Shown: positions 9,779 to 19,082 of the stretch, piece by piece
Layout: every line of letters begins with the position of its first letter
Numbering within the stretch: the stretch's first letter is position 1
Origin: Pectobacterium brasiliense
Lineage (GTDB): Bacteria; Pseudomonadota; Gammaproteobacteria; Enterobacterales; Enterobacteriaceae
Direction: 5' to 3'
Length of the DNA: 64,000 nt
Assembly (NCBI RefSeq): GCF_013449685.1
Contig: NZ_JACDSF010000008.1
Coordinates: 146,039 to 210,038 of the forward strand
The notes under the pieces: model-generated
The model's input: the letters and a program-made list of their open reading frames with translations, nothing else
The model's database searches: none
Told to the model about the DNA's origin: nothing
Position numbers and translations under genes: made by a program

Positions 9779-9807
9779 CTGTCATTAAACTGACGCCCCA
9801 CTGACAC
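9779..9807 (+). promoter_or_regulatory. Pho box (three PhoB half-sites)
   Basis: Three direct repeats at exactly 11-bp spacing: CTGTCAT (9779), CTGACGC (9790) and CTGACAC (9801), separated by TAAA and CCCA. This is the classic PhoB pattern CTGTCAT-N4-CTGTCAT. It lies 54 bp upstream of the first transport gene, right for activation under phosphate limitation. Confidence 0.8.
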
Positions 9808-9860
9808 GCTAGCGTTCTAGGGTAAGGCCTCTGTGTTTCACACTGAGCGGCCTTTGAGTT

Positions 9861-10733
9861 ATGCGTGCAAAATGCTTTCCCTATCTTGTGCTGTTGCCGA
9901 CGCTGGTTTTTTTGCTTGCCTTCACCTATTTCCCCCTGCTGCGCTCGGTCATCGACAGCCTGTATGACACCCGGCTGAATGCCGATGCGCCGCTGTTTGT
10001 CGGGATGGATAATTTTGTGCGTCTGGTGCAGGACGCGGTGTTCTGGCAGGCCCTGCTGAACAACGTGCTGTATATCCTGATGACGGTGGTACCCGGTGTA
10101 CTACTGGCGCTGCTGCTGGCGGTGCTGCTGTGGGAAAACACGCGGGTTAACCGCTGGCTGCGTACCGCTTTCTTCTTTCCGATGATTATTCCGCTGGTGA
10201 GCGCCGCGACGCTGTGGCTGTTCATCTTTATGCCGGGGCTGGGGCTGCTGGATTACTATCTGGCGAAAGTGTTCGGCCCGATGAACAACAACTATCTCGG
10301 TATGAGCGACAGCGCGCTGGTGGCGGTGAGCGTCATTGGTATCTGGAAATTCGCCGGTTACTACATGCTGTTTTTTCTCGCCGGTCTGCAAGCCGTTTCA
10401 GCCTCTGCACGCGAGGCGGCGCTGATGGAAGGGGCTTCGCGGCGTCAGGTGTTTTTCTACGTCACGCTACCGCTGCTGCGGCCAACTATCGCCTTCGTGG
10501 TCACTATCGCTTTTATCTACGCCATTACCCAGATCGACCATGTTGCTGTGATGACGCGCGGCGGGCCGAATAACGCGACGACCGTGCTGCTCTATTACAT
10601 CCAGGATCTGGCGAATGACACGCACGATCTGGGTAAAGCCTCTGCGGCTACCTTCCTGACGCTAGCGATGCTGTTCGCCTTTTCCATTATGAATCTGAAA
10701 GTGCTGGAGAAAGGGGCGCATTATGAGCGTTGA
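9861..10733 (+). CDS. ABC transporter permease, UgpA-like
   Basis: This 290-residue inner-membrane permease of the MalF/UgpA class has six membrane segments and the EAA loop EAALMEGASRRQVFFYVTLPLLRP, which contacts the ATPase. It pairs with the next gene, which overlaps it by 11 bp. Five genes in a row (two permeases, phosphodiesterase, ATPase, binding protein) behind a Pho box indicate uptake of glycerol-3-phosphate or its diesters, as with E. coli ugpBAECQ. The order here differs, so the operon is an analogue or a distant relative. The start ATG has only a weak GAG ribosome site. Confidence 0.88.
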   Translation: MRAKCFPYLVLLPTLVFLLAFTYFPLLRSVIDSLYDTRLNADAPLFVGMDNFVRLVQDAVFWQALLNNVLYILMTVVPGVLLALLLAVLLWENTRVNRWLRTAFFFPMIIPLVSAATLWLFIFMPGLGLLDYYLAKVFGPMNNNYLGMSDSALVAVSVIGIWKFAGYYMLFFLAGLQAVSASAREAALMEGASRRQVFFYVTLPLLRPTIAFVVTIAFIYAITQIDHVAVMTRGGPNNATTVLLYYIQDLANDTHDLGKASAATFLTLAMLFAFSIMNLKVLEKGAHYER

Positions 10734-11628
10734 TCACCCGAATGTTGAGAGCCTAAGTGTTGACGCTCGGCATGTTGCAAACCGCAGCGTTGCCAATCGC
10801 CATCCGCTTCGCATCACGACGCGGTTCACGCTGCCGCTGTTGCTGATGTGCGCCGCGTTACTGTGGGTCAGCCCGTTTATCTGGATGCTGTCTGCTTCCG
10901 TCAGCACCAGCAGCTTTGGCGTGGACATGGCCTCGCTGTTGCCGCGTCTCCCGCTGACGCTCGATAACTTCCGCGATGCGTGGGATAGCGCCGACTGGTT
11001 ACGGCTTTACACCAACACGCTGATCTTTGCGGTCGGCACGTTTCTGGTACAGCTGGTGACGATCACCACGGCGGGCTACATCTTTGCCTATCACGAATTT
11101 CGCGGCAAAACGCTGCTGTTCTACCTGCTGCTGATTCAGATGATGATCATGCCCGTCGTCATGATGGTGCCGAACATGATGACGCTCAAACAGCTCGGCC
11201 TGCTTAACACTCTGACTGGCGTGATGATGCCGTATTTCGCTTCGGCGTTTGGCGTGTTTTTGATGCGTCAGGCGTTTCTTAATATCGCCAAAGAGATCGA
11301 AGAAGCCGCGTTGATGGAAGGTTGCCGCTGGTGGCAGGTGGTATTTCACGTCCTGATTCCGATGACCTGGCCGTCAATTCTGGCTTTCGCTACGGTCAGC
11401 ATTACCTACCACTGGAACGAATATCTCTGGCCGCTGATGGTGCTCAATGACCCCGACAAACAGGTGCTGACCATCGGGCTGGTCTCGTTCGCCATGGGCG
11501 CAGAGTCCGGCGGGCAGTGGGGATTGATCTGCGCGGGCACGCTGCTGGTGTGCTTGCCGCTGATGGTGGCTTTTGTGGTGTTCCAGAAGCAGTTCCTGAG
11601 CAGCTTCGGCTTCTCGGGCATTAAGTGA
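10723..11628 (+). CDS. ABC transporter permease, UgpE-like
   Basis: This 301-residue permease of the MalG/UgpE class has a cytoplasmic N-terminal extension of about 30 residues, six membrane segments and the EAA loop EEAALMEGCRWWQVVFHVLIPMTWP. It overlaps the upstream permease by 11 bp, implying translational coupling and a heterodimeric pore. The 159-bp gap to gpdQ contains a structured repeat element instead of a promoter I can recognise. Confidence 0.88.
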   Translation: MSVDHPNVESLSVDARHVANRSVANRHPLRITTRFTLPLLLMCAALLWVSPFIWMLSASVSTSSFGVDMASLLPRLPLTLDNFRDAWDSADWLRLYTNTLIFAVGTFLVQLVTITTAGYIFAYHEFRGKTLLFYLLLIQMMIMPVVMMVPNMMTLKQLGLLNTLTGVMMPYFASAFGVFLMRQAFLNIAKEIEEAALMEGCRWWQVVFHVLIPMTWPSILAFATVSITYHWNEYLWPLMVLNDPDKQVLTIGLVSFAMGAESGGQWGLICAGTLLVCLPLMVAFVVFQKQFLSSFGFSGIK

Positions 11629-11664
11629 ATCGCGAATGGGTTAATGCGGGTTAATTAAGCCTGA

Positions 11665-11737
11665 TTTTTAGGAGAAACGCGGGGATGAGGTTCCCGTAGG
11701 GATGCCTCGCCCCGTGGTCGCTCCGTGTATCTCGATC
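11665..11737. repeat. Structured intergenic repeat, copy A
   Basis: About 73 bp, nearly identical to 31905-31976. An outer stem pairs CGCGGGG (11678-11684) with CTCCGTG (11721-11727), including G-U pairs; an inner hairpin pairs GAGGTTCCC with GGGA-TG-CCTC around a GTA loop. It matches neither ERIC nor REP as I know them. It sits within the ugp-like operon between ugpE and gpdQ. Confidence 0.75.
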
Positions 11738-11787
11738 CTTAAACGATCGGCGTTCGCCAACGGGCGAAATAACGATGAGGTGGTTGT

Positions 11788-12612
11788 ATGTTGCTGGCAC
11801 AGATTTCCGATCTGCATTTTCGCAGTGAGGGGCGTAAGCTCTATGAATTTATTGATATTAACGGGGAAAACGCCAAGGTCATTAACCAGCTAAACGCGCT
11901 GAACGAGCGACCGGACGCGGTGGTGATTAGCGGCGACATCGTCAACTGCGGAAGCCCGCAGGAGTATCAGGTGGCACAGCGCGTGTTGCAGATGCTGGAT
12001 TACCCGATGTACGTGATTCCGGGCAATCATGATGACAAGCAGCATTTCCTCAACGCGATGCGCCCGCTTTGTCCGCAGTTAGGCGATGATCCCGAGAACA
12101 TCCGCTATGCGGTGGATGACTTCCCGATGCGCCTGCTGTTCATCGACACCAGTCTGTCCGGGCAGGCGAAAGGCTGGCTGACGCCGTCCACGCTGGGCTG
12201 GCTGGAGCAGCAATTGCAGGATCACTCAACGCGCGAAACGGCGATCTTCATGCACCATCCACCGCTCCCGCTGGGATCGGCGCACATGGATCGGATCGCC
12301 TGCGAAAACGGGAGTGAGCTGCTGACGCTGATCGAGCGTTTCCCGCAGCTGACGCGGATCTTCTGTGGGCATACGCACTGCCTGATTATGACGCAGCATC
12401 GGCAGGCGATTATTGCCACCGTGCCGGGCACTGTCCATCAGGTGCCGTATTTCTACTATGACGATACCTCGTACTACAACCTGGAGCCCGCCAGCGTGGT
12501 CATGCACCGCTATGTGCCGGTCACCGGGCTGGTCAGCTACAGCCAGTCGATTGCCTCGTACCCTGGGCCTTACCTCTACGATCCGCGTATCAGCTGTCCG
12601 GTGGATGCGTAA
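11788..12612 (+). CDS. gpdQ: Glycerophosphodiester phosphodiesterase, GpdQ type
   Basis: This 274-residue binuclear metallophosphoesterase is strongly similar to Enterobacter aerogenes GpdQ. All seven expected ligands are present at the same numbers: Asp8, His10, Asp50, Asn80, His156, His195 and His197, in SDLH, SGD, GNHD, MHH and GHTH. It hydrolyses glycerophosphodiesters to an alcohol and glycerol-3-phosphate in the cytosol. It stands where E. coli ugp has ugpQ, an unrelated enzyme with the same job, and its stop overlaps the start of the ATPase gene by one base. This supports a glycerophosphodiester substrate for the transporter. Confidence 0.93.
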   Translation: MLLAQISDLHFRSEGRKLYEFIDINGENAKVINQLNALNERPDAVVISGDIVNCGSPQEYQVAQRVLQMLDYPMYVIPGNHDDKQHFLNAMRPLCPQLGDDPENIRYAVDDFPMRLLFIDTSLSGQAKGWLTPSTLGWLEQQLQDHSTRETAIFMHHPPLPLGSAHMDRIACENGSELLTLIERFPQLTRIFCGHTHCLIMTQHRQAIIATVPGTVHQVPYFYYDDTSYYNLEPASVVMHRYVPVTGLVSYSQSIASYPGPYLYDPRISCPVDA

Positions 12613-13700
12613 TGGCCGTGATTCAGTTACGTAATATCAGTAAACGCTTCGAGCACATGCAGGCGCTGGCGTCGCTGTCGCTGGATATCGCTGACGGTGA
12701 GTTTCTGGTACTGGTCGGGCCGTCTGGCTGCGGCAAAAGTACGTTGCTGCGTATGCTGGCTGGTCTGGAAGACGTGAGCGATGGGCAAATCCTGCTGGGT
12801 GACGATGACATTACGACATGGAGCCCGAAGCAGCGCAATTTCTCGATGATCTTCCAGAACTACGCGTTGTTTCCGCACCTGACCGTTGAGCAAAACATCA
12901 CGTTCGGGATGCGGATGCGCGGTGAGCCGAAAGCGGAGTATCCACAGCGCGTGCAGCGCGTTGCCAGCCTGCTTCAGCTTGAACCGCTACTGAAACGCAA
13001 ACCGGGAAAACTGTCCGGCGGTCAGCGCCAGCGCGTAGCAATGGCGCGGGCGATCGTGCGGGATCCGCGCTTGTTTTTGATGGATGAGCCGCTGTCGAAT
13101 CTGGATGCCCGCCTGCGCAGCGACGTGCGGGACGGCATTATGGATCTGCATCGGCAGTTGAAAACAACCACCGTTTACGTCACGCACGATCAGATCGAGG
13201 CGATGACGATGGCGGACAGAATCGCTGTGCTGGATCGCGGCGTGCTGCAACAGGTTGGTACGCCGGAACAGCTGTATTCTCACCCCGCAAATGTCTTTGT
13301 CGCCGGATTTATCGGCACGCCCGCGATGAATATGGTGACGCTGCCTTGTGCTGATGGGCTGGCATTTCTACAGGCATTGTCTGTGGCGCTGCCCGCCAGT
13401 GAAGAAACGCGTTCATTAAACAGTGTGCTGCTCGGGATCCGCCCTGAGCATATTACCGAACACGCCGCGTCAGACGGCGACTTGTCATTGTCAGGAACGG
13501 TGAAGCAACGGGAGCTATTTGGCGCGGAGTATCTGATTCATGTGGATACGCCGTTGGGGAATATTCGCTACCGTCGGCCAAATCGCGATGGCGTGCCGGA
13601 TGTCGGTGCCTCCATTGTGCTTCATTTTTCACCGCAGGATTGTCATTGGTTTTCCGGGCAAACCGCCCGTAATTTATCCCAGGAGAAAAGAAATGCGTAA
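12612..13700 (+). CDS. ABC transporter ATPase, UgpC/MalK-like
   Basis: This 362-residue ATPase energises the two permeases. Walker A GPSGCGKST lies at residues 36-44, the Q-loop in FQNYALFP, the signature LSGGQRQR near residue 134, Walker B LFLMDEP and the H-loop VTHDQ; a C-terminal TOBE/OB domain of about 120 residues follows, as in MalK and UgpC. Its start codon shares a base with the gpdQ stop, and its end overlaps the binding-protein gene by 8 bp, so the five genes form one translation-coupled operon. Confidence 0.92.
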   Translation: MAVIQLRNISKRFEHMQALASLSLDIADGEFLVLVGPSGCGKSTLLRMLAGLEDVSDGQILLGDDDITTWSPKQRNFSMIFQNYALFPHLTVEQNITFGMRMRGEPKAEYPQRVQRVASLLQLEPLLKRKPGKLSGGQRQRVAMARAIVRDPRLFLMDEPLSNLDARLRSDVRDGIMDLHRQLKTTTVYVTHDQIEAMTMADRIAVLDRGVLQQVGTPEQLYSHPANVFVAGFIGTPAMNMVTLPCADGLAFLQALSVALPASEETRSLNSVLLGIRPEHITEHAASDGDLSLSGTVKQRELFGAEYLIHVDTPLGNIRYRRPNRDGVPDVGASIVLHFSPQDCHWFSGQTARNLSQEKRNA

Positions 13701-15000
13701 GCCCCGTATGATGGCGCTGGCAATTGCCTTGCTGATGTCTGGCCCTGCGCTGGCGAAAGAGAGTATCGATTTCATGTTCCCCGCGCCGGTTGATGGCAAG
13801 CTGACGATGGAAATGACGCGCATCATCAAGGAGTACAACCAATCGCAGGATCAGGTTGAAGTGCGTGGGATCTTCACCGGCAATTACGACACAACCAAGG
13901 TGAAAGCGGAAGCGGCCGCCAAAGCGGGCGATCCGCCGGCGCTGGTGATTATGTCGGCCAACTTTACCGCCGATTTGGTCATCAAAGATGAAATTCTGCC
14001 GATGGACGAGCTATTCAAATACGGCAACGAAAAGGCCACGCCTTTCCTGACTAAAAACTTCTGGCCTGCGCTGCATCAGAACGCGCAGGTGATGGGTGTG
14101 ACTTACGCGATCCCGTTCCACAACTCGACGCCGATCCTCTACTACAACGAAGATATGCTGAAGAAAGCGGGATTCAACGAACCGCCGAAAAACTGGGATG
14201 AAGTGATTGCGGTAGCGAAAAAGCTGACTGACCCGGCAAAAGGGCAGTGGGGCATCATGATTCCGTCCACGAACGATGACTACGGCGGCTGGATGCTGTC
14301 TGCGCTGACGCGTGCCAACGGCGGGGCGTACTACAATGCCGACTATCCGGGCGAAGTGTATTACAACACGGCATCAACCAAAGGCGCGCTCCAGTTCTGG
14401 CGCGACTTAGTGTATCGCGACAAAGTGATGCCTGCTGGCGTGCTGAATTCCAAGCAGATCAGCGCCGCATTTTTCTCTGGCAAGCTGGGTATGACGATGC
14501 TGAGTACCGGCGCGCTGGGCTTTATGCGTGAAAACACCAAAGATTTCCAGCTTGGGGTGGCGATGATGCCGGAAAAAGAGCGTCGTGGTGTGACCATCGG
14601 CGGAGCAAGTCTGGTGAGCTTCAAAGGGATTTCTGAAGATCAGAAGAAAGCGGCCTGGCAGTTTATGAACTATCTGGTCAGCCCAGAAGTCAGCGGAAAC
14701 TGGAGCCGTTTTACCGGCTACTTCGCCCCGCGTATGGCGGCCTACGATCTGCCGGAAATGAAGGACTATCTGGCGAAAGATCCGCGTGCGGCCATTGCGC
14801 TGTCACAACTGCAATATGCCCATCCGTGGTACGCCACCTATGAAACGGTTGCGGTGCGTAAAGCAATGGAAAACCAGCTGGCGGCGCTGCTAAACGATCC
14901 GGCGAAAAAGGTTGATGACGCCGCTGCCGCTGCACAAAAAGAGGCGGACGGCATCATGAAGCCTTATGTGGATAAAACCGCGCTGCGGGACGTGAAATAG
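13693..15000 (+). CDS. Periplasmic binding protein, UgpB-like
   Basis: This 435-residue extracellular solute-binding protein begins with a clear signal peptide (KPRMMALAIALLMSGPALA, cut before KESIDF). The segment IPFHNSTPILYYNEDMLKKAG is typical of UgpB, which binds glycerol-3-phosphate and glycerophosphocholine. The start at 13693 follows AGGAG at eight bases and gives a proper signal peptide; the longer in-frame extension upstream lies inside the ATPase gene. It is last in the operon; a hairpin terminator follows. Confidence 0.9.
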   Translation: MRKPRMMALAIALLMSGPALAKESIDFMFPAPVDGKLTMEMTRIIKEYNQSQDQVEVRGIFTGNYDTTKVKAEAAAKAGDPPALVIMSANFTADLVIKDEILPMDELFKYGNEKATPFLTKNFWPALHQNAQVMGVTYAIPFHNSTPILYYNEDMLKKAGFNEPPKNWDEVIAVAKKLTDPAKGQWGIMIPSTNDDYGGWMLSALTRANGGAYYNADYPGEVYYNTASTKGALQFWRDLVYRDKVMPAGVLNSKQISAAFFSGKLGMTMLSTGALGFMRENTKDFQLGVAMMPEKERRGVTIGGASLVSFKGISEDQKKAAWQFMNYLVSPEVSGNWSRFTGYFAPRMAAYDLPEMKDYLAKDPRAAIALSQLQYAHPWYATYETVAVRKAMENQLAALLNDPAKKVDDAAAAAQKEADGIMKPYVDKTALRDVK

Positions 15001-15005
15001 TCACA

Positions 15006-15040
15006 TCGCGCCCCACGGCTTAACCGCCAACGGGGCGCGA
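15006..15040. terminator. Terminator-like hairpin between convergent genes
   Basis: A nine-base-pair stem TCGCGCCCC / GGGGCGCGA with a 17-base loop separates the convergent binding-protein and alpha-galactosidase genes. No long T-run is present in either direction, so efficiency is uncertain. Confidence 0.5.
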
Positions 15041-15045
15041 TAATG

Positions 15046-17187
15046 TTAGTTGCCTGTGCTTTTCGGCACCGCGGAAAGCGAAACCAGAATGGCGGTCTCC
15101 GGCGTCAGGACGGGAAGGGCAAGGCCTGCCTGCATCAGCCAGTCGCCGGAAACCACGATTGGCTGACGTAACCACGGTGGAAGCTCACGCATGGTGCCGC
15201 CGCCTTCACGCACCGTTTTGATTTCCGGGCTGTCCAGCAGCGTGACTTCATAGCGTGCGTCGGGCTGTAGACCGGGGAAGCGGAGCGTACCCGCCAGCGA
15301 ATAAGCTGGCATACGTAGCTGAGCTACCTGGAAAACGGCGTGCTGCCGATCGTTGCTCACCACGCCGGTGACCTGCACCGTATCGTCCGGCATCTCGACC
15401 CGCCAGGTGGTGCCGCTGTGCAGCAGCGGGCGCAGCGTTTTGTGCAACTGGATGTAGTGGCGATAGCCTTCCAGCTCGTCGTCGTCAGCCTTCACGGGAT
15501 CCAGCTCAATGCCCATGTGGCCGAACAGGGCCGTCAGGCCGCGAAAGGCGATGGTATGACGTCGATAGGTGGCGTGGCAGCGAGCGTGCCCGATGTGTTG
15601 CCCCATCACTTCTGGTGGAAAGAAGTAGCTCATGCCGCGTTGGATGGTCTGGCGCTCCAGTGCGTCGTTGTTATCCGACACCCAGAAGCGCTGGGTACGT
15701 TCCAGTACGCCGTAGTCGATGCGGCCGCCGCCGGAGGCGCAGGATTCAAATTCGACATGGGGAAAACGCTGGCGCAAGGTATCGAGCAGACGATAGAACT
15801 GTCGGGTTTGCGCATCGGCGGCCAGACGCCCTTCATGGCCGGGTTGCACCAGTTCGCGGTTCATATCCCACTTCACATAATCGACCGGGTGCTCACCCAG
15901 TAGCCAGCTCAGTCGCTCCAGCAGATACGCGAAGGCCTCGGGCTGGTTTAAATTCAGCACGTACTGATAGCGGCCTGTTGGCTGTGCGTAGCCAGGCAGT
16001 TGCAGCACCCAGTCAGGGTGTGCACGGAACAGGTCGGAATCGGGGTTGATCATCTCCGGTTCGACCCAAATGCCGAACTCCATCCCCAGGGCTTTGACGT
16101 GCTCGATCACCGGCATCAGCCCGTTAGGGTATTTTTCCTCGTCCAGATACCAGTCGCCGAGCGCGGCTTGGTCGTGGTGACGCCCACGGAACCAGCCGTC
16201 ATCAATAATGAACCGCTCTACGCCCACGTCGGCGGCTTTGCTCGCCATCTGCATGATGTACTCAGGGGAGTGATCGAAATAGATCCCTTCCCACGTATTG
16301 AGATGTACCGGACGTGGCTTATCACCGGAAAATTGGATCAGGGACTGGCGCAAGAAGGTGTGATAGCGCTGGCTCATGCCGTTTAAACCGGCATCGGAGA
16401 AAGCGGCGTAGACCCACGGTGTTGTGAGGGATTCTGACTGCGCCAGCGTGATTTCGCCCGGCAGATACAGGGCTTCTGCCTGCACGACGCGACGGCCATC
16501 CGTTTTGATATCGGCACGCAGGCGGTGATTGCCGCTCCAGCCTAAATGCACGCCCCATACGGCACCATGCTGCTCGCTGAACGCGGACTCGCCGAGGATA
16601 AAGGCGGGGAAATATTCGTGGGAGCTTCTTCCCCGACGGCTTTCCTGAATAAAACCGCCGTGCTGCAACGTGATGCGGTGAACCTGAAACTCACGCAGCC
16701 AGCGGCCGTGAAATGCCATGACGTCGCTCGCCCGTTCTGGGACGGGCAGCGTGACGGCGAGGCGCTGTACTTGCCAGACATCCGCACGCAGATTCTCTAG
16801 CGTGTGGCGCAGTTGCAGGACGTCGGTCTGCGGATCCAGACGCAGTTCGCTGATCAGGCGAAGCCCCGCCTGTGCATCTTCCGCCGTGATGGTGAGCGTA
16901 TTGTCCTGAACATCAGCCTGCGTTGTCGTGAAGATCGGCGCAGCGTCATAGCCTGAACGGTGCCCCTCAATACCCGGCGAACCGAACTGGCCACGCCCGT
17001 ATTCCATTGCCAGCGTCAGAGGAAGATCCACATCCAGACGACCGTTAGCGACGGGGCGTTGCAGAGAAACGATATCTTCTGGTGAAAAACCGCGCAGCCG
17101 CGGCCCCCAGTAGAGAATTTCTGCCGCTGGGGCGCAGCGTACGATGACGTCGCACTGCGCGCTGGTTAATTGAACAATATCACGCAT
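15046..17187 (-). CDS. Alpha-galactosidase, glycoside hydrolase family 36
   Basis: This 713-residue GH36 enzyme removes terminal alpha-galactosyl units from melibiose and raffinose-type sugars. An N-terminal beta-domain (to about 330) precedes the barrel with FIIDDGWFRGRH, the nucleophile Asp in DYVKWDMNRE, the CASGGGRID motif, and the acid/base Asp in FWVSDNND. No signal peptide is seen, so it is cytosolic. The start has two adjacent ATG codons (17190 and 17187). Twin LacI-type operators lie just upstream and a LacI gene follows on the same strand side, indicating local control. No dedicated sugar transporter adjoins on this side; the neighbouring ABC operon looks phosphate-related instead. 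Confidence 0.93.
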   Translation of the reverse strand: MRDIVQLTSAQCDVIVRCAPAAEILYWGPRLRGFSPEDIVSLQRPVANGRLDVDLPLTLAMEYGRGQFGSPGIEGHRSGYDAAPIFTTTQADVQDNTLTITAEDAQAGLRLISELRLDPQTDVLQLRHTLENLRADVWQVQRLAVTLPVPERASDVMAFHGRWLREFQVHRITLQHGGFIQESRRGRSSHEYFPAFILGESAFSEQHGAVWGVHLGWSGNHRLRADIKTDGRRVVQAEALYLPGEITLAQSESLTTPWVYAAFSDAGLNGMSQRYHTFLRQSLIQFSGDKPRPVHLNTWEGIYFDHSPEYIMQMASKAADVGVERFIIDDGWFRGRHHDQAALGDWYLDEEKYPNGLMPVIEHVKALGMEFGIWVEPEMINPDSDLFRAHPDWVLQLPGYAQPTGRYQYVLNLNQPEAFAYLLERLSWLLGEHPVDYVKWDMNRELVQPGHEGRLAADAQTRQFYRLLDTLRQRFPHVEFESCASGGGRIDYGVLERTQRFWVSDNNDALERQTIQRGMSYFFPPEVMGQHIGHARCHATYRRHTIAFRGLTALFGHMGIELDPVKADDDELEGYRHYIQLHKTLRPLLHSGTTWRVEMPDDTVQVTGVVSNDRQHAVFQVAQLRMPAYSLAGTLRFPGLQPDARYEVTLLDSPEIKTVREGGGTMRELPPWLRQPIVVSGDWLMQAGLALPVLTPETAILVSLSAVPKSTGN

Positions 17188-17231
17188 CATGAGGAGGATT
17201 CCAAATTACGAATAGTGAATCTCAGTGAAAA

Positions 17232-17266
17232 CTTAAACGTTTAAGTCATCAACTTAAACGTTTAAG
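17232..17266 (-). promoter_or_regulatory. Twin LacI-type operators
   Basis: The perfect palindrome CTTAAACGTTTAAG occurs twice, at 17232-17245 and 17253-17266, 21 bp apart centre to centre, so both dimers would sit on the same face of the helix. The central CG is typical of LacI-family sites. They lie 45-80 bp upstream of the alpha-galactosidase start. Confidence 0.85.
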
Positions 17267-17399
17267 AAATGTGATGTTGTTAAAGTAATCGTTAGAAAAT
17301 GGAAAAAGGTTGCGATGAGGAGGTGAAGATCATCTTGCTGACGGCTGGCGTAGCAAACCAACCGATGACTTTATTAAACGTGGTCGATAACGGAATAGA

Positions 17400-18404
17400 T
17401 TAGGCGGGAAAGCTCGTGTTACCGGGGCGTAACGTTGGCTGCCATAACACCTGCAAGTTTTCTACGGCTTCGCCCGCGATCAGCGCCTGCATCATGCTGG
17501 CAATCTGTTCGCCAACCTGCTCGCGAGTTGCCTGTTCGATGGCGGTCACGGTGATGTCGGTCAGGCTGTCTTGCGGCAAGCCGTCATACATCACTAATGC
17601 GATGGGGTGTGAACCGGAAAGCCGCCCCGCCTGCTGCAATGCCGCAACGGCACCATCGCCGTGGACATTGCCATCCATCACCATCGCGGTGGGTGGTTCA
17701 GGCAGCGCCAGAAGGTCGAGCATGGCCTGATAGCCCGCGCGTCGCGTGGGATTCACACAGCGCAGATAGGCGTCGTGAAACGGCAGGTCGTGGCGTTGCA
17801 GGGCATCGCGATAGCCCTGACGACGCTGCATGATAAACGCCTGCGGGTGATCTTCGCTTAACATGGCGATACGGCGATGGCCAAGCGCGATCAGGTGTTC
17901 GGTTGCCAACGCCATGCCTGCGCGGTTGTCAAAATCGAACCAAGCGTAAGGGTGAGTGAGCCGGCTGCGCCCCAGTGCCAGAAACGGGACGTTGTGACGT
18001 TGCAGTAAGGTCAGTCGTGCATCCTGCTCGCATGTATGCGCCACGATCAGCGCGTCGATACGGCGGCTGGCGATCAACCGGGCGGCGCCCTGACAGGCAT
18101 CTTGCTCGTCAGCCAGCAGGAGAAAATCGACCTCATGCTGTGCCAGTTTGCGGCTGATCGCGCCAATCATCTCGAAAAAGATATCGTTACTCAGGGAAGA
18201 GGCGTAGGGATAGACCAGCCCGACGGCGTTGCTTTTGCCCATTTTGAGGCGGCGTGCGTGCGTATTGGGGCGATAGCCGATACGTTCCGCTTCTTCCTGA
18301 ATACGCTGGCGCGTGGCGTCGGAGATATCCCGATGGCCGTTCAGCGCACGACTCACCGCCGCCACGGACAAACCCAGGTTATTTGCGATTGTTTTTAAAG
18401 ACAT
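17400..18404 (-). CDS. LacI-family transcriptional regulator
   Basis: This 334-residue regulator has an N-terminal helix-turn-helix (TIANNLGLSVAAVSRALNGHRDIS) and hinge helix, then a periplasmic-binding-type effector domain. The ATG at 18404 was chosen because AGGAGAGG lies just upstream; the GTG one codon earlier is less likely. It most likely represses the adjacent alpha-galactosidase through the twin operators and responds to an alpha-galactoside or galactose; the ligand is inferred from context. Confidence 0.9.
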   Translation of the reverse strand: MSLKTIANNLGLSVAAVSRALNGHRDISDATRQRIQEEAERIGYRPNTHARRLKMGKSNAVGLVYPYASSLSNDIFFEMIGAISRKLAQHEVDFLLLADEQDACQGAARLIASRRIDALIVAHTCEQDARLTLLQRHNVPFLALGRSRLTHPYAWFDFDNRAGMALATEHLIALGHRRIAMLSEDHPQAFIMQRRQGYRDALQRHDLPFHDAYLRCVNPTRRAGYQAMLDLLALPEPPTAMVMDGNVHGDGAVAALQQAGRLSGSHPIALVMYDGLPQDSLTDITVTAIEQATREQVGEQIASMMQALIAGEAVENLQVLWQPTLRPGNTSFPA

Positions 18405-18458
18405 CACCCTCTCCTGACGTGCATGCCCGGCGACGGGTCGTCTAGCGAGAAAACCGAA

Positions 18459-19067
18459 TTATAGCAACCAGCCCTTGGCTTTGGCGTCTTCCAGATGTTG
18501 CTGGAGGTATTGCCACAGTTCCGGGTTGATCGTGGCGATGAAATCGGCGCGGTCAAGAACCTGTTCCAGACGGATACCGTTTTCTACCCAGCTTTGGCCG
18601 CCGTTAGACAGGTTCATCAGCATCGGCATGACCCGGTCAAGCACCATAGCGAACTGGGCGCTGGGGGTTTCATTCGCTTCGTATTCTTCCCACAGATCGT
18701 GGAAGTGCTGACGCTGTGGCTCGGGCAGCAGGCCGAAAATACGGGCGGCGGCGGCGACTTCCTGATCGTGAATCGCTAGACGAGCGGAAAGATCGTAAAC
18801 GAGCACATCACCTGCATCGATTTCGACGATGTCGTGAATCAGCGCCATTTGGATCACGCGCTGGATATCCACGCCTTCACCGGCATAAGGCGCCAGCGCC
18901 ATTGCCGCGACGGCAAAGTGCCAGCTGTGTTCGGCAGAATCTTCGTGACGTTCGCTGCCGATAATTTTGTTACGGCGCTGCACGCTTTTTAATTTATCGA
19001 TTTCTATCAGAAAGCCGAAGACATCGGTCATAGAACCGAAATTCAGAGTAGATGGGGCAGATGACAT
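18459..19067 (-). CDS. HD-domain phosphohydrolase (YfbR/HDDC2-like)
   Basis: This 202-residue protein has the HD metal-binding signature: RHEDSAEHSWHFA (first His), ALIHDIVEIDAGD (HD pair) and a later Asp in LDRVMP. HD proteins of this group include 5'-deoxynucleotidases. The true start is MSSAPSTLN at 19067, after AGGTAAG; an in-frame extension upstream is not needed. Five short repeats lie directly upstream. Stand-alone gene between the LacI regulator and trhA; substrate not shown by sequence. Confidence 0.8.
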   Translation of the reverse strand: MSSAPSTLNFGSMTDVFGFLIEIDKLKSVQRRNKIIGSERHEDSAEHSWHFAVAAMALAPYAGEGVDIQRVIQMALIHDIVEIDAGDVLVYDLSARLAIHDQEVAAAARIFGLLPEPQRQHFHDLWEEYEANETPSAQFAMVLDRVMPMLMNLSNGGQSWVENGIRLEQVLDRADFIATINPELWQYLQQHLEDAKAKGWLL

Positions 19068-19082
19068 GAAAAACTTACCTCT

